Below are positions 1-6,748 of a stretch of DNA of 51,278 bases, one piece after another. Position 1 is the stretch's first letter. The number at the start of each line of letters is the position of its first letter. A model generated the notes under the pieces. The model did no database searches and had not been told where the DNA came from. It was given only the letters and a program-made list of their open reading frames with translations. This DNA is from an uncultured Oscillospiraceae bacterium. Lineage in GTDB: Bacteria > Bacillota > Clostridia > Oscillospirales > Oscillospiraceae. A program made the position numbers and the translations under genes. The DNA is taken from assembly GCA_905234855.1 (NCBI GenBank), contig CAJOIU010000007.1, positions 1 to 51,278 of the forward strand. The letters run 5' to 3'.

Positions 1-99
1 ACAGAGAAAAGAAGATATTATTAATTATAGGGGGCACCTGCCGGTTTACATACCTATGAACAAAGCGTCATTTGAACGCAAAAAGAATACACGCAAGAA

Positions 100-127
100 T
101 GAGCCCGTGACGATTTGTCACGGGCTC
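100..127 (-). terminator. Terminator-like hairpin after the TnpV gene
   Basis: A perfect 11-bp inverted repeat (101-111 with 117-127, loop GATTT) begins 11 bases beyond the TnpV stop codon. The T-tract on the minus strand is weak (ATTCTT), so termination is plausible but not strong. Confidence 0.5.
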
Positions 128-138
128 AAACCATTCCA

Positions 139-486
139 TCAGCAGTAAACCAATTCGCTTAAAACGATTTCCTCCGCTCTTTCCCGGATGCTGTTCATCT
201 GCCTGATCCACTCCATCTGGTCTGCTGCTTTGAGTGTCTCGGTCACGCCCTCGCGCCTGGCCAGTTGATTCATAATAAGTTCAATGCGTTCATTGCAACT
301 GTGGTCGACCTCGGCCAGGTGTTCGTCCAGCTTGCCGGTCAGCAGCAGGCTGGAATACCATCCGCGCTTGTGCTCTTTCAGGTAGCTCTTTCGCAACAGG
401 CCGTATTTCCCGATGGGCAGATTCTCGTCTTCGAGGTAGAGAGCGGGGAACAGATTGTCCCCGTTTCGGGTATATGCCAGATCCAT
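139..486 (-). CDS. tnpV: TnpV-family transposon-associated protein
   Basis: A small protein of 115 aa resembling TnpV, an accessory protein found on Tn4451-like and other integrative elements of Clostridia; its biochemical role is not established. The family pattern is visible: PIGKYGLLRKSYLKEH near residue 25, LLLTGKLDEHLAEVD in the middle, and LKAADQMEWIRQMN followed by RAEEIVLSELVY at the end. The length is normal for the family and the start is preceded by AAAGGAG. No recombinase or other transposition gene lies beside it in the window, so it is either the edge of an element continuing leftward or a relic. The family call rests on remembered motifs, not a search. Confidence 0.8.
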   Translation of the reverse strand: MDLAYTRNGDNLFPALYLEDENLPIGKYGLLRKSYLKEHKRGWYSSLLLTGKLDEHLAEVDHSCNERIELIMNQLARREGVTETLKAADQMEWIRQMNSIRERAEEIVLSELVYC

Positions 487-771
487 AATCAGTACTCCTT
501 TTCAAGTCAAATGGTTGATTCTGTTCTTGGCGGTGGAGGGGGAAAACAAGCTGAAAAATGAATATATGCAAATGCAAATCAGGACACTCGGCGAACCGCT
601 TTCGGAGTGCGTTTTGACCCCTTGCTTGACCCCCAACTTATTGAACCTAAAAAAATGCAGTGGTCAGACCGGTTTGGAAAAGTTCTTAAAAATAGCAAAT
701 TTGACGTAAAATGACGTTTGAAAGTATCAAAAAATACCCAAATTCTGTTCGAAGCCTTCTTCCCCTGCCAA

Positions 772-802
772 AGTCCGTAGTCCTTGTGGCTGCGGGCTTT
801 TT
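772..802 (+). terminator. Orphan rho-independent terminator
   Basis: Arms 772-780 and 790-798 pair over nine positions, including G-U pairs, and run into TTTTT. No rightward gene precedes it in the window, so it is probably the end of a lost gene or mobile element. Apart from this and the repeats at 845-881, I see nothing convincing in the gene-free stretch 487-1004. Confidence 0.6.
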
Positions 803-844
803 GCGTTTTGTGTGGAGGTAAATGTCTTTCATCGTGCTGCGCCC

Positions 845-881
845 TTATAAGTAATTGAATAAAAAAGTGTTATAAGTAATT
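845..881. repeat. Two 12-bp direct repeats upstream of the permease
   Basis: TTATAAGTAATT occurs at 845-856 and again at 870-881, 25 bp apart start to start, just upstream of the candidate promoter of the permease gene. The spacing and position suit a regulator binding site. That role is inference. Confidence 0.45.
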
Positions 882-896
882 AATTATCAAAGTCTC

Positions 897-926
897 TTGA
901 AGAGCGCTCTCGTTCTATGATAGTAT
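897..926 (+). promoter_or_regulatory. Candidate sigma-A promoter for the permease
   Basis: TTGAAG (897-902), an 18-bp spacer and TAGTAT (921-926) lie about 80 bases before the permease start. The hexamers are imperfect, so this is a weak call. Confidence 0.35.
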
Positions 927-1004
927 GAAAGAAAATGAAAATTGAGCGATCGTGTGGATAGAATTATCCATTCTGTGCACAGATTACTGCTTTTGTGAGG
1001 TATC

Positions 1005-2114
1005 ATGGCGACGATTCGATCCTTCATCCGGCGTGAGCCGGTACTTATCATTGCCGCTTTGGCGGCTGTCATAAGCTGCTTTTTTGTCCATCCTGACGCG
1101 GCTTATGCGAGTTATATCGATTTTCGCACGCTCGCGCTGCTTTATTGTCTCATGACCGTGATTGCGGGACTGCGCGGCGCGGGATTGTTTGCAAGTTTAG
1201 CGCACGCCCTATGCGAGAAGGCAGGGAGCCTGCGTACCATGGGCGTTCTGCTGGTGCTCATGAGTTTCGTCAGCTCTTTGCTCATCACGAACGACGTCGC
1301 GTTGCTGACCTTTGTCCCCTTTGCCGTGGTGGTTCTGGGCATGTCAGGGCATGGGAAAGAACTGATCTATGTCGTGGTATTGCAAACCGCGGCGGCGAAC
1401 CTCGGCAGTATGCTCACGCCCGTGGGGAATCCACAGAACTTGTATCTGTATTCCTATTACGGGATGAGCTTTGGCGAATTTCTGTCGGTGACATTTCCCA
1501 TCTGGGCTCTGTCGCTCCTTCTGATCCTTGCGGCCTGTTTTCTGTTGCCAAAGGAGAAGCTTTCGGTGTTTTTGGGCGAAGAGCCCGGCCTTGAAAAGGG
1601 CAAACTTTGGCTGTATGGAGTGCTGTTTGCCGTATGCCTTCTAGTGGTGCTGCGGATTTGCGACTGGTCGCTCATGCTGGCAGCGGTGGCAGTGGCGCTC
1701 CTCATTTTTGATCGGAGGATGCTGCTCAAGGCGGATTTTATGCTGCTTCTGACCTTTGTTGCGTTTTTCATCTTCGCGGGCAATCTCGCCCGGGTGGAGA
1801 CGGTCGACATCCTGCTGCGCCGGCTGATCGCGGGGCATGAGCTGGCGGCGGGGATCGCAGCGAGCCAAGTGATAAGCAATGTGCCGGCGGCGCTTCTGCT
1901 TTCCGGCTTCACCGACGATGCCCGAGCCCTGATCCTTGGGGTGAACATCGGCGGCCTCGGCACACCGATCGCGAGTCTTGCGAGCCTCATCAGCATGAAG
2001 CTCTATTCCCATTCCGAACACGCGCATACAGGGCGCTACCTGCTTGTTTTCACCGCGGTGAATATCCTCCTGCTGGGGCTGCTTTGTGGTACGCATGCGC
2101 TTTTGCCGAACTGA
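1005..2114 (+). CDS. SLC13/ArsB-type anion permease
   Basis: A 369-aa polytopic inner-membrane protein of the ion-transporter superfamily that includes SLC13 dicarboxylate carriers, CitMHS and ArsB. It is made almost wholly of hydrophobic segments. The diagnostic re-entrant motifs are present twice: ITNDVALLTFVPF with LTPVGNPQNLY (residues roughly 94-145) in the first half, and SNVPAALLLSGF with GGLGTPIASLASL (about 289-330) in the second. These asparagine/proline motifs form the substrate and Na+ site in relatives. It is somewhat shorter than typical SLC13 proteins (430-480 aa). The start follows a GTGAGG sequence. The substrate cannot be told from sequence; dicarboxylate, sulfate or another oxyanion are all possible. 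The SprT-like gene begins 14 bases after its stop and is probably cotranscribed. Confidence 0.8.
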   Translation: MATIRSFIRREPVLIIAALAAVISCFFVHPDAAYASYIDFRTLALLYCLMTVIAGLRGAGLFASLAHALCEKAGSLRTMGVLLVLMSFVSSLLITNDVALLTFVPFAVVVLGMSGHGKELIYVVVLQTAAANLGSMLTPVGNPQNLYLYSYYGMSFGEFLSVTFPIWALSLLLILAACFLLPKEKLSVFLGEEPGLEKGKLWLYGVLFAVCLLVVLRICDWSLMLAAVAVALLIFDRRMLLKADFMLLLTFVAFFIFAGNLARVETVDILLRRLIAGHELAAGIAASQVISNVPAALLLSGFTDDARALILGVNIGGLGTPIASLASLISMKLYSHSEHAHTGRYLLVFTAVNILLLGLLCGTHALLPN

Positions 2115-2128
2115 AGGAGGATACGTCC

Positions 2129-2656
2129 ATGCACACGACAGAAGAGATCCGGGCGGAGTATGACCGCCTTGACCGGTTGCTGGGGGTGGATACCTCGGAG
2201 ATCGAGATCGTTATCTCTCCCCGCGGTGTGAAACGGCTCGGCAGCTTTCGTTCCCCGGGGGAGAGCGTGCCGCCGCTGTTTGCAAAGCCCCTGCGGATCT
2301 CCGTATCCGCGGCGGTCATGGAGGACGATGACCTGTTTTGGGACACGATCCGGCATGAATACGCCCATGCCGTCGTGTATCTGACCCACCCCGGCGAGCG
2401 CCACGGACACGACGCGGTCTGGAAAGCCGTCTGCCGACTGGTTGGATGCACGCCCAAAAGCACGACCGCTGTCAGCGACGAGCAGAAGCAGGCATGGGAG
2501 GCTGGGGCAAAATACCGCGTCCATTGCGAAAGCTGCGGCGCGGATTCCTATTACCATCGGGCTGGAAAGATCGTTCAGTTCCTCATGCGCGGCGAGGGGA
2601 AACGAGTTCGCTGCCGCTGCGGCTCCCATGAGCTTACGCTGTATCTGCGCCGGTAA
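2129..2656 (+). CDS. SprT-like zinc metalloprotease-family protein
   Basis: A 175-aa soluble protein with a SprT-like domain. HEYAH at residues 76-80 matches the zincin HExxH signature, with further histidines at 92 and 94. A C-terminal zinc ribbon is suggested by Cys133/Cys136 and Cys162/Cys164. SprT relatives (SPRTN, YpaA/SprT) act as or resemble DNA-protein crosslink proteases; bacterial members are poorly characterised, so proteolysis is inferred. I chose the ATG at 2129 because GAAGGAGG sits just upstream, whereas an in-frame ATG at 2084 would overlap the permease gene. It appears to form a two-gene unit with the permease, ended by a hairpin at 2670. Confidence 0.75.
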   Translation: MHTTEEIRAEYDRLDRLLGVDTSEIEIVISPRGVKRLGSFRSPGESVPPLFAKPLRISVSAAVMEDDDLFWDTIRHEYAHAVVYLTHPGERHGHDAVWKAVCRLVGCTPKSTTAVSDEQKQAWEAGAKYRVHCESCGADSYYHRAGKIVQFLMRGEGKRVRCRCGSHELTLYLRR

Positions 2657-2669
2657 GAGGTTCGATAGG

Positions 2670-2699
2670 GGAGGATGACCGAGGGTGCATCCTCCTTTT
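2670..2699 (+). terminator. Terminator after the SprT-like gene
   Basis: GGAGGATG (2670-2677) pairs with CATCCTCC (2688-2695), followed by TTTT. It closes the permease/SprT unit. Confidence 0.7.
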
Positions 2700-2748
2700 C
2701 TGCCCGTGGCTCACGGGAAAAAGATTGCGGAATTTCTTTGTGAGAATA

Positions 2749-2777
2749 TGGACAATGCCCGCCGGGCTTGATAAAAT
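2749..2777 (+). promoter_or_regulatory. Candidate sigma-A promoter before the DUF212 remnant
   Basis: TGGACA (2749-2754), a 17-bp spacer and TAAAAT (2772-2777). Transcription would begin near 2784, just before the remnant ORF, and could also serve the flavoprotein gene downstream. Confidence 0.5.
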
Positions 2778-2798
2778 ATAGAGAGATATCGTTCGGCC

Positions 2799-3005
2799 AT
2801 GTCCGGCCGGGTGTGGCATAGAGAAAGAAAGGGTAGGGATGGACAGGAGATCGGGAAGCAGGCGGCAGTGCTGAAGGAGCTGACCAAGGAGCGGGCGGAG
2901 GATATGGAGATCGCGCTTAAGGAATTTGTGGGGCATACCCCCTCGCAGGTGGTGGCGGGGATCCTGCTGGGTCTGGCCGTCGGCTTGACGGTAAGTCTTC
3001 TGTGA
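2799..3005 (+). pseudogene. 3' remnant of a DUF212 (divergent PAP2) membrane protein gene
   Basis: The 68-codon frame ends with a good match to the C-terminus of DUF212 (YuiD-like, divergent PAP2) proteins: IGKQAAVLKELTKE, then LKEFVGHTPSQVVAGILLGL and a final hydrophobic stretch. Normal members are about 140-150 aa. The N-terminal membrane segments and the phosphatase-like GGMPSSHSA motif are missing, and the first 14 residues do not resemble the family. I therefore call a truncated remnant. A promoter-like sequence precedes it, so a short membrane peptide could still be made. No strong ribosome binding site is seen before the ATG. Confidence 0.6.
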
Positions 3006-3048
3006 CCGGGGATAATATAGAGAATCAATCAATGGGAGGAAGGGTCGA

Positions 3049-4545
3049 ATGAAAGAAAAAACCTGTGATATCGTTGTGCTGGGCGGCGGAGGCTCAGGAC
3101 TCGTAGCGGCGGCGCGGGCGGCGGAGCTTTCCGGCGGCAGGGTGATCGTGCTGGAAAAGGGCAAGGTGGCCGGCGGCGGGATGCTGTTTGCGTCCACCAT
3201 GCGCACCTTCGGCAGTCAATGGCAGTCGGAACGGGGTATCCCGGATCAGTCGGTGTCCTTCCTGCGGGGCATGATGGATCTGACGCGCTGGAAGCTGGAT
3301 CCGTGCCTTGCGGCCAATGCCATCCGTGCCACCGGCGCGTTTTTCGACTGGTACAGCCGGTACGAAAAGCCGGAGATTCTTGCCAAATATGAGGCGCGTC
3401 CCTATGTGTTCGATATCCCCGTGGGCGGTCAGCCGGGGCCGCAGATCGATACCTTCCACAACGGCTCGGGCAGATTCATTGTGCAGACCATGCTGCGGCG
3501 CATGGAGGCGCTGGGTGTGGAGCTGCTGCTGGAGCATCCCGCCGTGGACGTGGAGACGGAAAACGGCCGGATCACGGCGGTGATCGCAGAGGGACCGGGG
3601 GGCAGGGTTAGGATCGCGTGCCGTGTCTGCATCCTCGCCACCGGGAGCTGGATCTGCAACCGGGAGATCGTGGAAAAGGTCTGTCCCGCCTTCAACGAGG
3701 CGGAGGTATTGCCCAGCGCCCATCAGAATCCCGCCTACACCGGTGACGGTCTGCCCTTGGCGGAAAAGGCCGGCGCCTTCATCGACTGGGACAGCTTCTG
3801 CCTGCGTCTCATGGGACCCATATGCAGTCTTGGCGACCGCTCCAAGCTGGACGTGCTGACCCACGCGGACTGCGCCGTGATGGTTGATCTGAACGCCAAG
3901 CGCTTTGTGGCGGAGCCTATGGCGCCGCGCATCGACCCCTTTGATACGGGGGCGGTTCTGCTGCAGCATCCCAAGGGGAAGGCGTTTTTCCTCTTCTCGG
4001 CCAATTCTCTGCGGCGGATCATCGCCCAGACCCAGAAAAACGGCGAACATGCGGATTTCGACCCCTTCGGCATGCCGGTTTTGCCGGAATACGCCGAGGT
4101 GGATCGCTGGTTCACCGAGGCCATCGACCGGGGCAGCCGGGAAGTCGGGAAAGCGGATACCGTGGAGGAGCTGGCCGCCTATATCGGGCTGGATCCCGCC
4201 GCCCTGCGGGAAACGGTGGACCGCTATAACGCCTCCTGCGATGCCGGAGAGGATTGGGAGTTTTTCAAGCCGTCCGAAACCATGGAACCCCTCAAGGAAG
4301 GCCCCTTCTACGCGCTGGGGGGCAAGCTCTCCACCGACGGCGCCTTCGGCGGCGTCCGCGTCGATCCTGTCATGCGAGCCTATGGCGCCGACGGTTCGCC
4401 GGTGCCGGGGCTGTATGTCACGGGGGATTTTGCCTCCGGCCGTCATATCGTAGAGGACGGCATCAAAAAGCAGATACTGAACGATATGTCATGGGCGCTG
4501 GCCAGCGGCTTTCTGGCGGGGACGAACGCGGCGGAGAGCCTATGA
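3049..4545 (+). CDS. FAD-dependent oxidoreductase, fumarate reductase flavoprotein family
   Basis: A 498-aa flavoprotein of the fumarate reductase/succinate dehydrogenase flavoprotein type (FAD_binding_2). The N-terminal Rossmann fold is clear: DIVVLGGGGSGLVAAARAAE (residues 7-26) and IVLEKGKVAGGGM next to it. The C-terminal FAD-binding end is clear too: GLYVTGDFASGRHIVEDG near residue 460. There is no signal peptide, FMN-binding domain or heme motif, so it is probably cytoplasmic and takes electrons from a soluble donor. Relatives reduce fumarate, urocanate, enoates or 3-oxosteroids; the substrate here is not determinable. The start follows GGGAGGAAGG. No partner subunit is adjacent, and a small ORF overlaps its stop. 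Confidence 0.8.
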   Translation: MKEKTCDIVVLGGGGSGLVAAARAAELSGGRVIVLEKGKVAGGGMLFASTMRTFGSQWQSERGIPDQSVSFLRGMMDLTRWKLDPCLAANAIRATGAFFDWYSRYEKPEILAKYEARPYVFDIPVGGQPGPQIDTFHNGSGRFIVQTMLRRMEALGVELLLEHPAVDVETENGRITAVIAEGPGGRVRIACRVCILATGSWICNREIVEKVCPAFNEAEVLPSAHQNPAYTGDGLPLAEKAGAFIDWDSFCLRLMGPICSLGDRSKLDVLTHADCAVMVDLNAKRFVAEPMAPRIDPFDTGAVLLQHPKGKAFFLFSANSLRRIIAQTQKNGEHADFDPFGMPVLPEYAEVDRWFTEAIDRGSREVGKADTVEELAAYIGLDPAALRETVDRYNASCDAGEDWEFFKPSETMEPLKEGPFYALGGKLSTDGAFGGVRVDPVMRAYGADGSPVPGLYVTGDFASGRHIVEDGIKKQILNDMSWALASGFLAGTNAAESL

Positions 4546-4670
4546 TACCGAAGCTTGCCGCGGGATCCCGGCAGGAGCCGTTATCTGCCGTCCTCCGGGA
4601 TCAGACTGCCAAAGCATGGCGAAAACAGCTCGCCCGCGACGAGGAAGCGCTTCAATTCTTGTCATTATAA
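4542..4670 (+). CDS. Possible 42-aa small protein overlapping the flavoprotein stop
   Basis: A 42-codon frame starts at an ATGA overlap with the flavoprotein stop (ATG 4542, TGA 4543-4545), an arrangement that favours translational coupling. The sequence is basic with no recognisable motif or membrane segment. No independent support exists, and it may be a chance frame. Confidence 0.25.
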   Translation: MIPKLAAGSRQEPLSAVLRDQTAKAWRKQLARDEEALQFLSL

Positions 4671-4716
4671 AAGATGATCCGAACCGGATTTCGCTTTGAA
4701 AACGGTTCGGATCATA
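4666..4716 (-). terminator. Terminator of the leftward phosphoesterase operon
   Basis: A perfect 13-bp inverted repeat (4674-4686 with 4703-4715, 16-nt loop) is followed on the minus strand by CTTTTAT. It lies 160 bases beyond the stop of the last operon gene. Those 160 bases hold no convincing gene. On the plus strand the tail is weaker, so any rightward activity is doubtful. Confidence 0.6.
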
Positions 4717-4876
4717 TTGTTTTGGCGCGTGTTTTCTTGCGGCGCCTGCAAAGAAACCCGGTATTATCAGCGGTTTGCGGCTGCGCAAGAAGCGATGCTT
4801 GCGGTAAACAGGATCAACAGCATCCCAAAACTGGTTGAAAATGAGCAGATTCCCATCTTCCGTTTCTTCAAACGGT

Positions 4877-6712
4877 TCATGACATCTCGTCAGATGCAGG
4901 GAACGCCTTCCCCATCGTGCGGAAAGTGATGTCCGTTCCGTTTGTGGTGCATAGGATCGTTCCGTCAGTATCGGTACGATACAGCTCGGCACCGGCTTCG
5001 CCGATATCGGACAGTACCTGCGCATCGGGCAAGCCAAAGCGGTTGTTCACGCCGCAGGAGATAATGACATAGCTCGGATCGACCGCCTGCAGAAGCTCTG
5101 CCGTTGTGGAGTCCCTGCTGCCGTGATGACCGGTCTTCAGTACATCACAGGTCGTGTCATATCCCGCCTCCATGATGTCCTTCATCTCGGTCGTCCCGGC
5201 GTCCCCGACAAGCAGGAAGACGACCTCGCCATAGGTGACGCGAAGAACGACAGACTGGTCATTGATGACGGAGGTCTCTCTGATCGGGCCGAGAACCTCC
5301 ACCTCCGCACCGCCCAGCATCCATGTATCACCGGGGGAGGGCACCGTGATCGTCAGGCCCTTGTCTTCCACAGCGGACACGAAGCTATGGAACGCCCTCA
5401 TATCGGAATCCGTCACAGAGCAAAGCACGGTATCGACATCGGCGCAGGCCAGCGCACCGGCCAACCCGCCCGCGTGATCGTCGTGCGAATGGGTGCATAC
5501 AAGATAATCCAGATGGTCGATCCCCTGTTCGGTAAGATACGCGGCGACCGTGTCAGCCTGATCTGTATTCCCTCCGTCTATCAGCATGGCGTGGCCGTCG
5601 CAGACAAGAAGCTCCGAATCGCCCTGTCCCACATCGATGAAATGGACGGTAAGTCCCGGGGCGGCATCCAGCCTGTCGGCCAGCCACTCGCTCCAAGACA
5701 CGGCGTACCCATCCTTGCAGTTTTCTTCCACATACTGATAAAGCAGCGGCGTGAGCTCTGCCTTTTCCGTATACATCGGCGCGTTGGAGTTGGAGCCTGT
5801 ATAGATCGGGTAGCTGGCGCCCATCTGCGCGTGGCGGTACATGATGTCCTTGTCGGAAACCTGCGGGTTCTTCATCTTGTCATAGAGCATCATAAAGGTG
5901 CCTGTGCGTCCCTTTCCTCCGACGCAATGGAAATGGAACCAGGTGTTATCCATGTCGATGCCCTTGACAAATTCGATGAAGGCGTCAATGTCCGCCGGCG
6001 TCGGCATGGCGTGATCGGTGCAGGCGATGCGAAGATAGGTAAAGCCCTCGCTCTCCACGAGCTCGCGCTCCGTCGTCACCGACGTGACCGTGATCTCCAC
6101 AGGCTCACCGGAGCTGCCGGCGGGAAGGCCGACGGCCTGTACCGTCTGACCAAGGAGCGGCTCAAACCGCTCTGCCTCGTCCGCCTCGATCTCCTCCGGC
6201 GTCAGGAACAGGTTGCCCCAGTTGTTCAGCTCCTGCCAGCTGACAGGGATCCCGTTCAGGAAACAATGGCTCTCGGCACGCAGATCCACGATCACGATCT
6301 GCTTGTCCTCCGCCCGTGCGCGCAGATCGTCCGCCAGCGCATAAAACTGGCTTTCGGAAAACTGCTCGCTGGCTGAGATATCCAGCGTATCGAGTCCCTC
6401 GACGCCGGGCACATAGTTCGGGTCGAGGTTGTATTTTGCCTCCGCCTTCCCCAGCGTGTACTCGCCCGCTGTAATAAAACGGAGGTTTCCCAGAGGCCCG
6501 TTCGCCGCCTCGGCATTGTCTCTGTCTAGCCGCAGGAAGCCTTCGTAGTTCTCGAACGAATCGCGGTTTTCCTCGTAATAGATCTGTGCCGCGGGCGTAT
6601 AGGGAGATGTCGCGTCCATTTCTCTTATCCCGGCTCCCGGCAGGAGCAGCAGCACGGCGGCGAGTGTCAGCAGCAGCGCAAGAGCCTTTAGAACCTTTCT
6701 TGTTTTGTTCAT
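4877..6712 (-). CDS. Exported phytase-like cysteine phosphatase fused to a ComEC-type MBL-fold hydrolase
   Basis: A 611-aa protein with a hydrophobic N-terminal signal or anchor (residues 6-27) and two enzyme domains. Residues about 45-330 resemble cysteine phytases/PTP-like inositol phosphatases. The P-loop HCVGGKGRTG gives nucleophile Cys263 and Arg269 (CX5R), and ACTDHAMPTPADIDAF carries the likely general acid Asp233, as in PhyA of Selenomonas. Residues about 353-600 resemble the ComEC C-terminal metallo-beta-lactamase fold: VHFIDVGQGDSELL, THSHDDH (His408, His410, Asp412, His413), Asp504 and GHHGS at 528-532. Both active sites look intact. It acts outside the membrane and is the last of three phosphoesterase-type genes, 36 bases after the nucleotidase-like gene. 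Inositol phosphates or phosphoproteins for the first domain and nucleic acid or nucleotide phosphodiesters for the second are inferences. Confidence 0.8.
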   Translation of the reverse strand: MNKTRKVLKALALLLTLAAVLLLLPGAGIREMDATSPYTPAAQIYYEENRDSFENYEGFLRLDRDNAEAANGPLGNLRFITAGEYTLGKAEAKYNLDPNYVPGVEGLDTLDISASEQFSESQFYALADDLRARAEDKQIVIVDLRAESHCFLNGIPVSWQELNNWGNLFLTPEEIEADEAERFEPLLGQTVQAVGLPAGSSGEPVEITVTSVTTERELVESEGFTYLRIACTDHAMPTPADIDAFIEFVKGIDMDNTWFHFHCVGGKGRTGTFMMLYDKMKNPQVSDKDIMYRHAQMGASYPIYTGSNSNAPMYTEKAELTPLLYQYVEENCKDGYAVSWSEWLADRLDAAPGLTVHFIDVGQGDSELLVCDGHAMLIDGGNTDQADTVAAYLTEQGIDHLDYLVCTHSHDDHAGGLAGALACADVDTVLCSVTDSDMRAFHSFVSAVEDKGLTITVPSPGDTWMLGGAEVEVLGPIRETSVINDQSVVLRVTYGEVVFLLVGDAGTTEMKDIMEAGYDTTCDVLKTGHHGSRDSTTAELLQAVDPSYVIISCGVNNRFGLPDAQVLSDIGEAGAELYRTDTDGTILCTTNGTDITFRTMGKAFPASDEMS

Positions 6713-6748
6713 CTGAAATCTTCCTCTCTATTGATTTCTCCAATGAGC

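Noticed and set aside
560-710. Short rightward frames in the AT-rich gap after tnpV
   Set aside because: One frame ends in a protein-like stretch (WSDRFGKVLKNSKF) but has no start with a ribosome site and no family I recognise. The evidence is too thin to list as a gene or pseudogene.
4696-4929. 77-codon rightward frame overlapping the end of the phosphatase-MBL gene
   Set aside because: It begins inside the terminator hairpin, is antisense at its end, and lacks motifs and a ribosome binding site.
5123-6376. Long rightward open frame opposite the phosphatase-MBL gene
   Set aside because: It is antisense to a gene with clear motifs, has no recognisable domain, and arises from high GC on the complementary strand. 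The same applies to long antisense frames at 14567-16186, 20860-22719, 26202-27197, 28510-29535 and 32745-34640.
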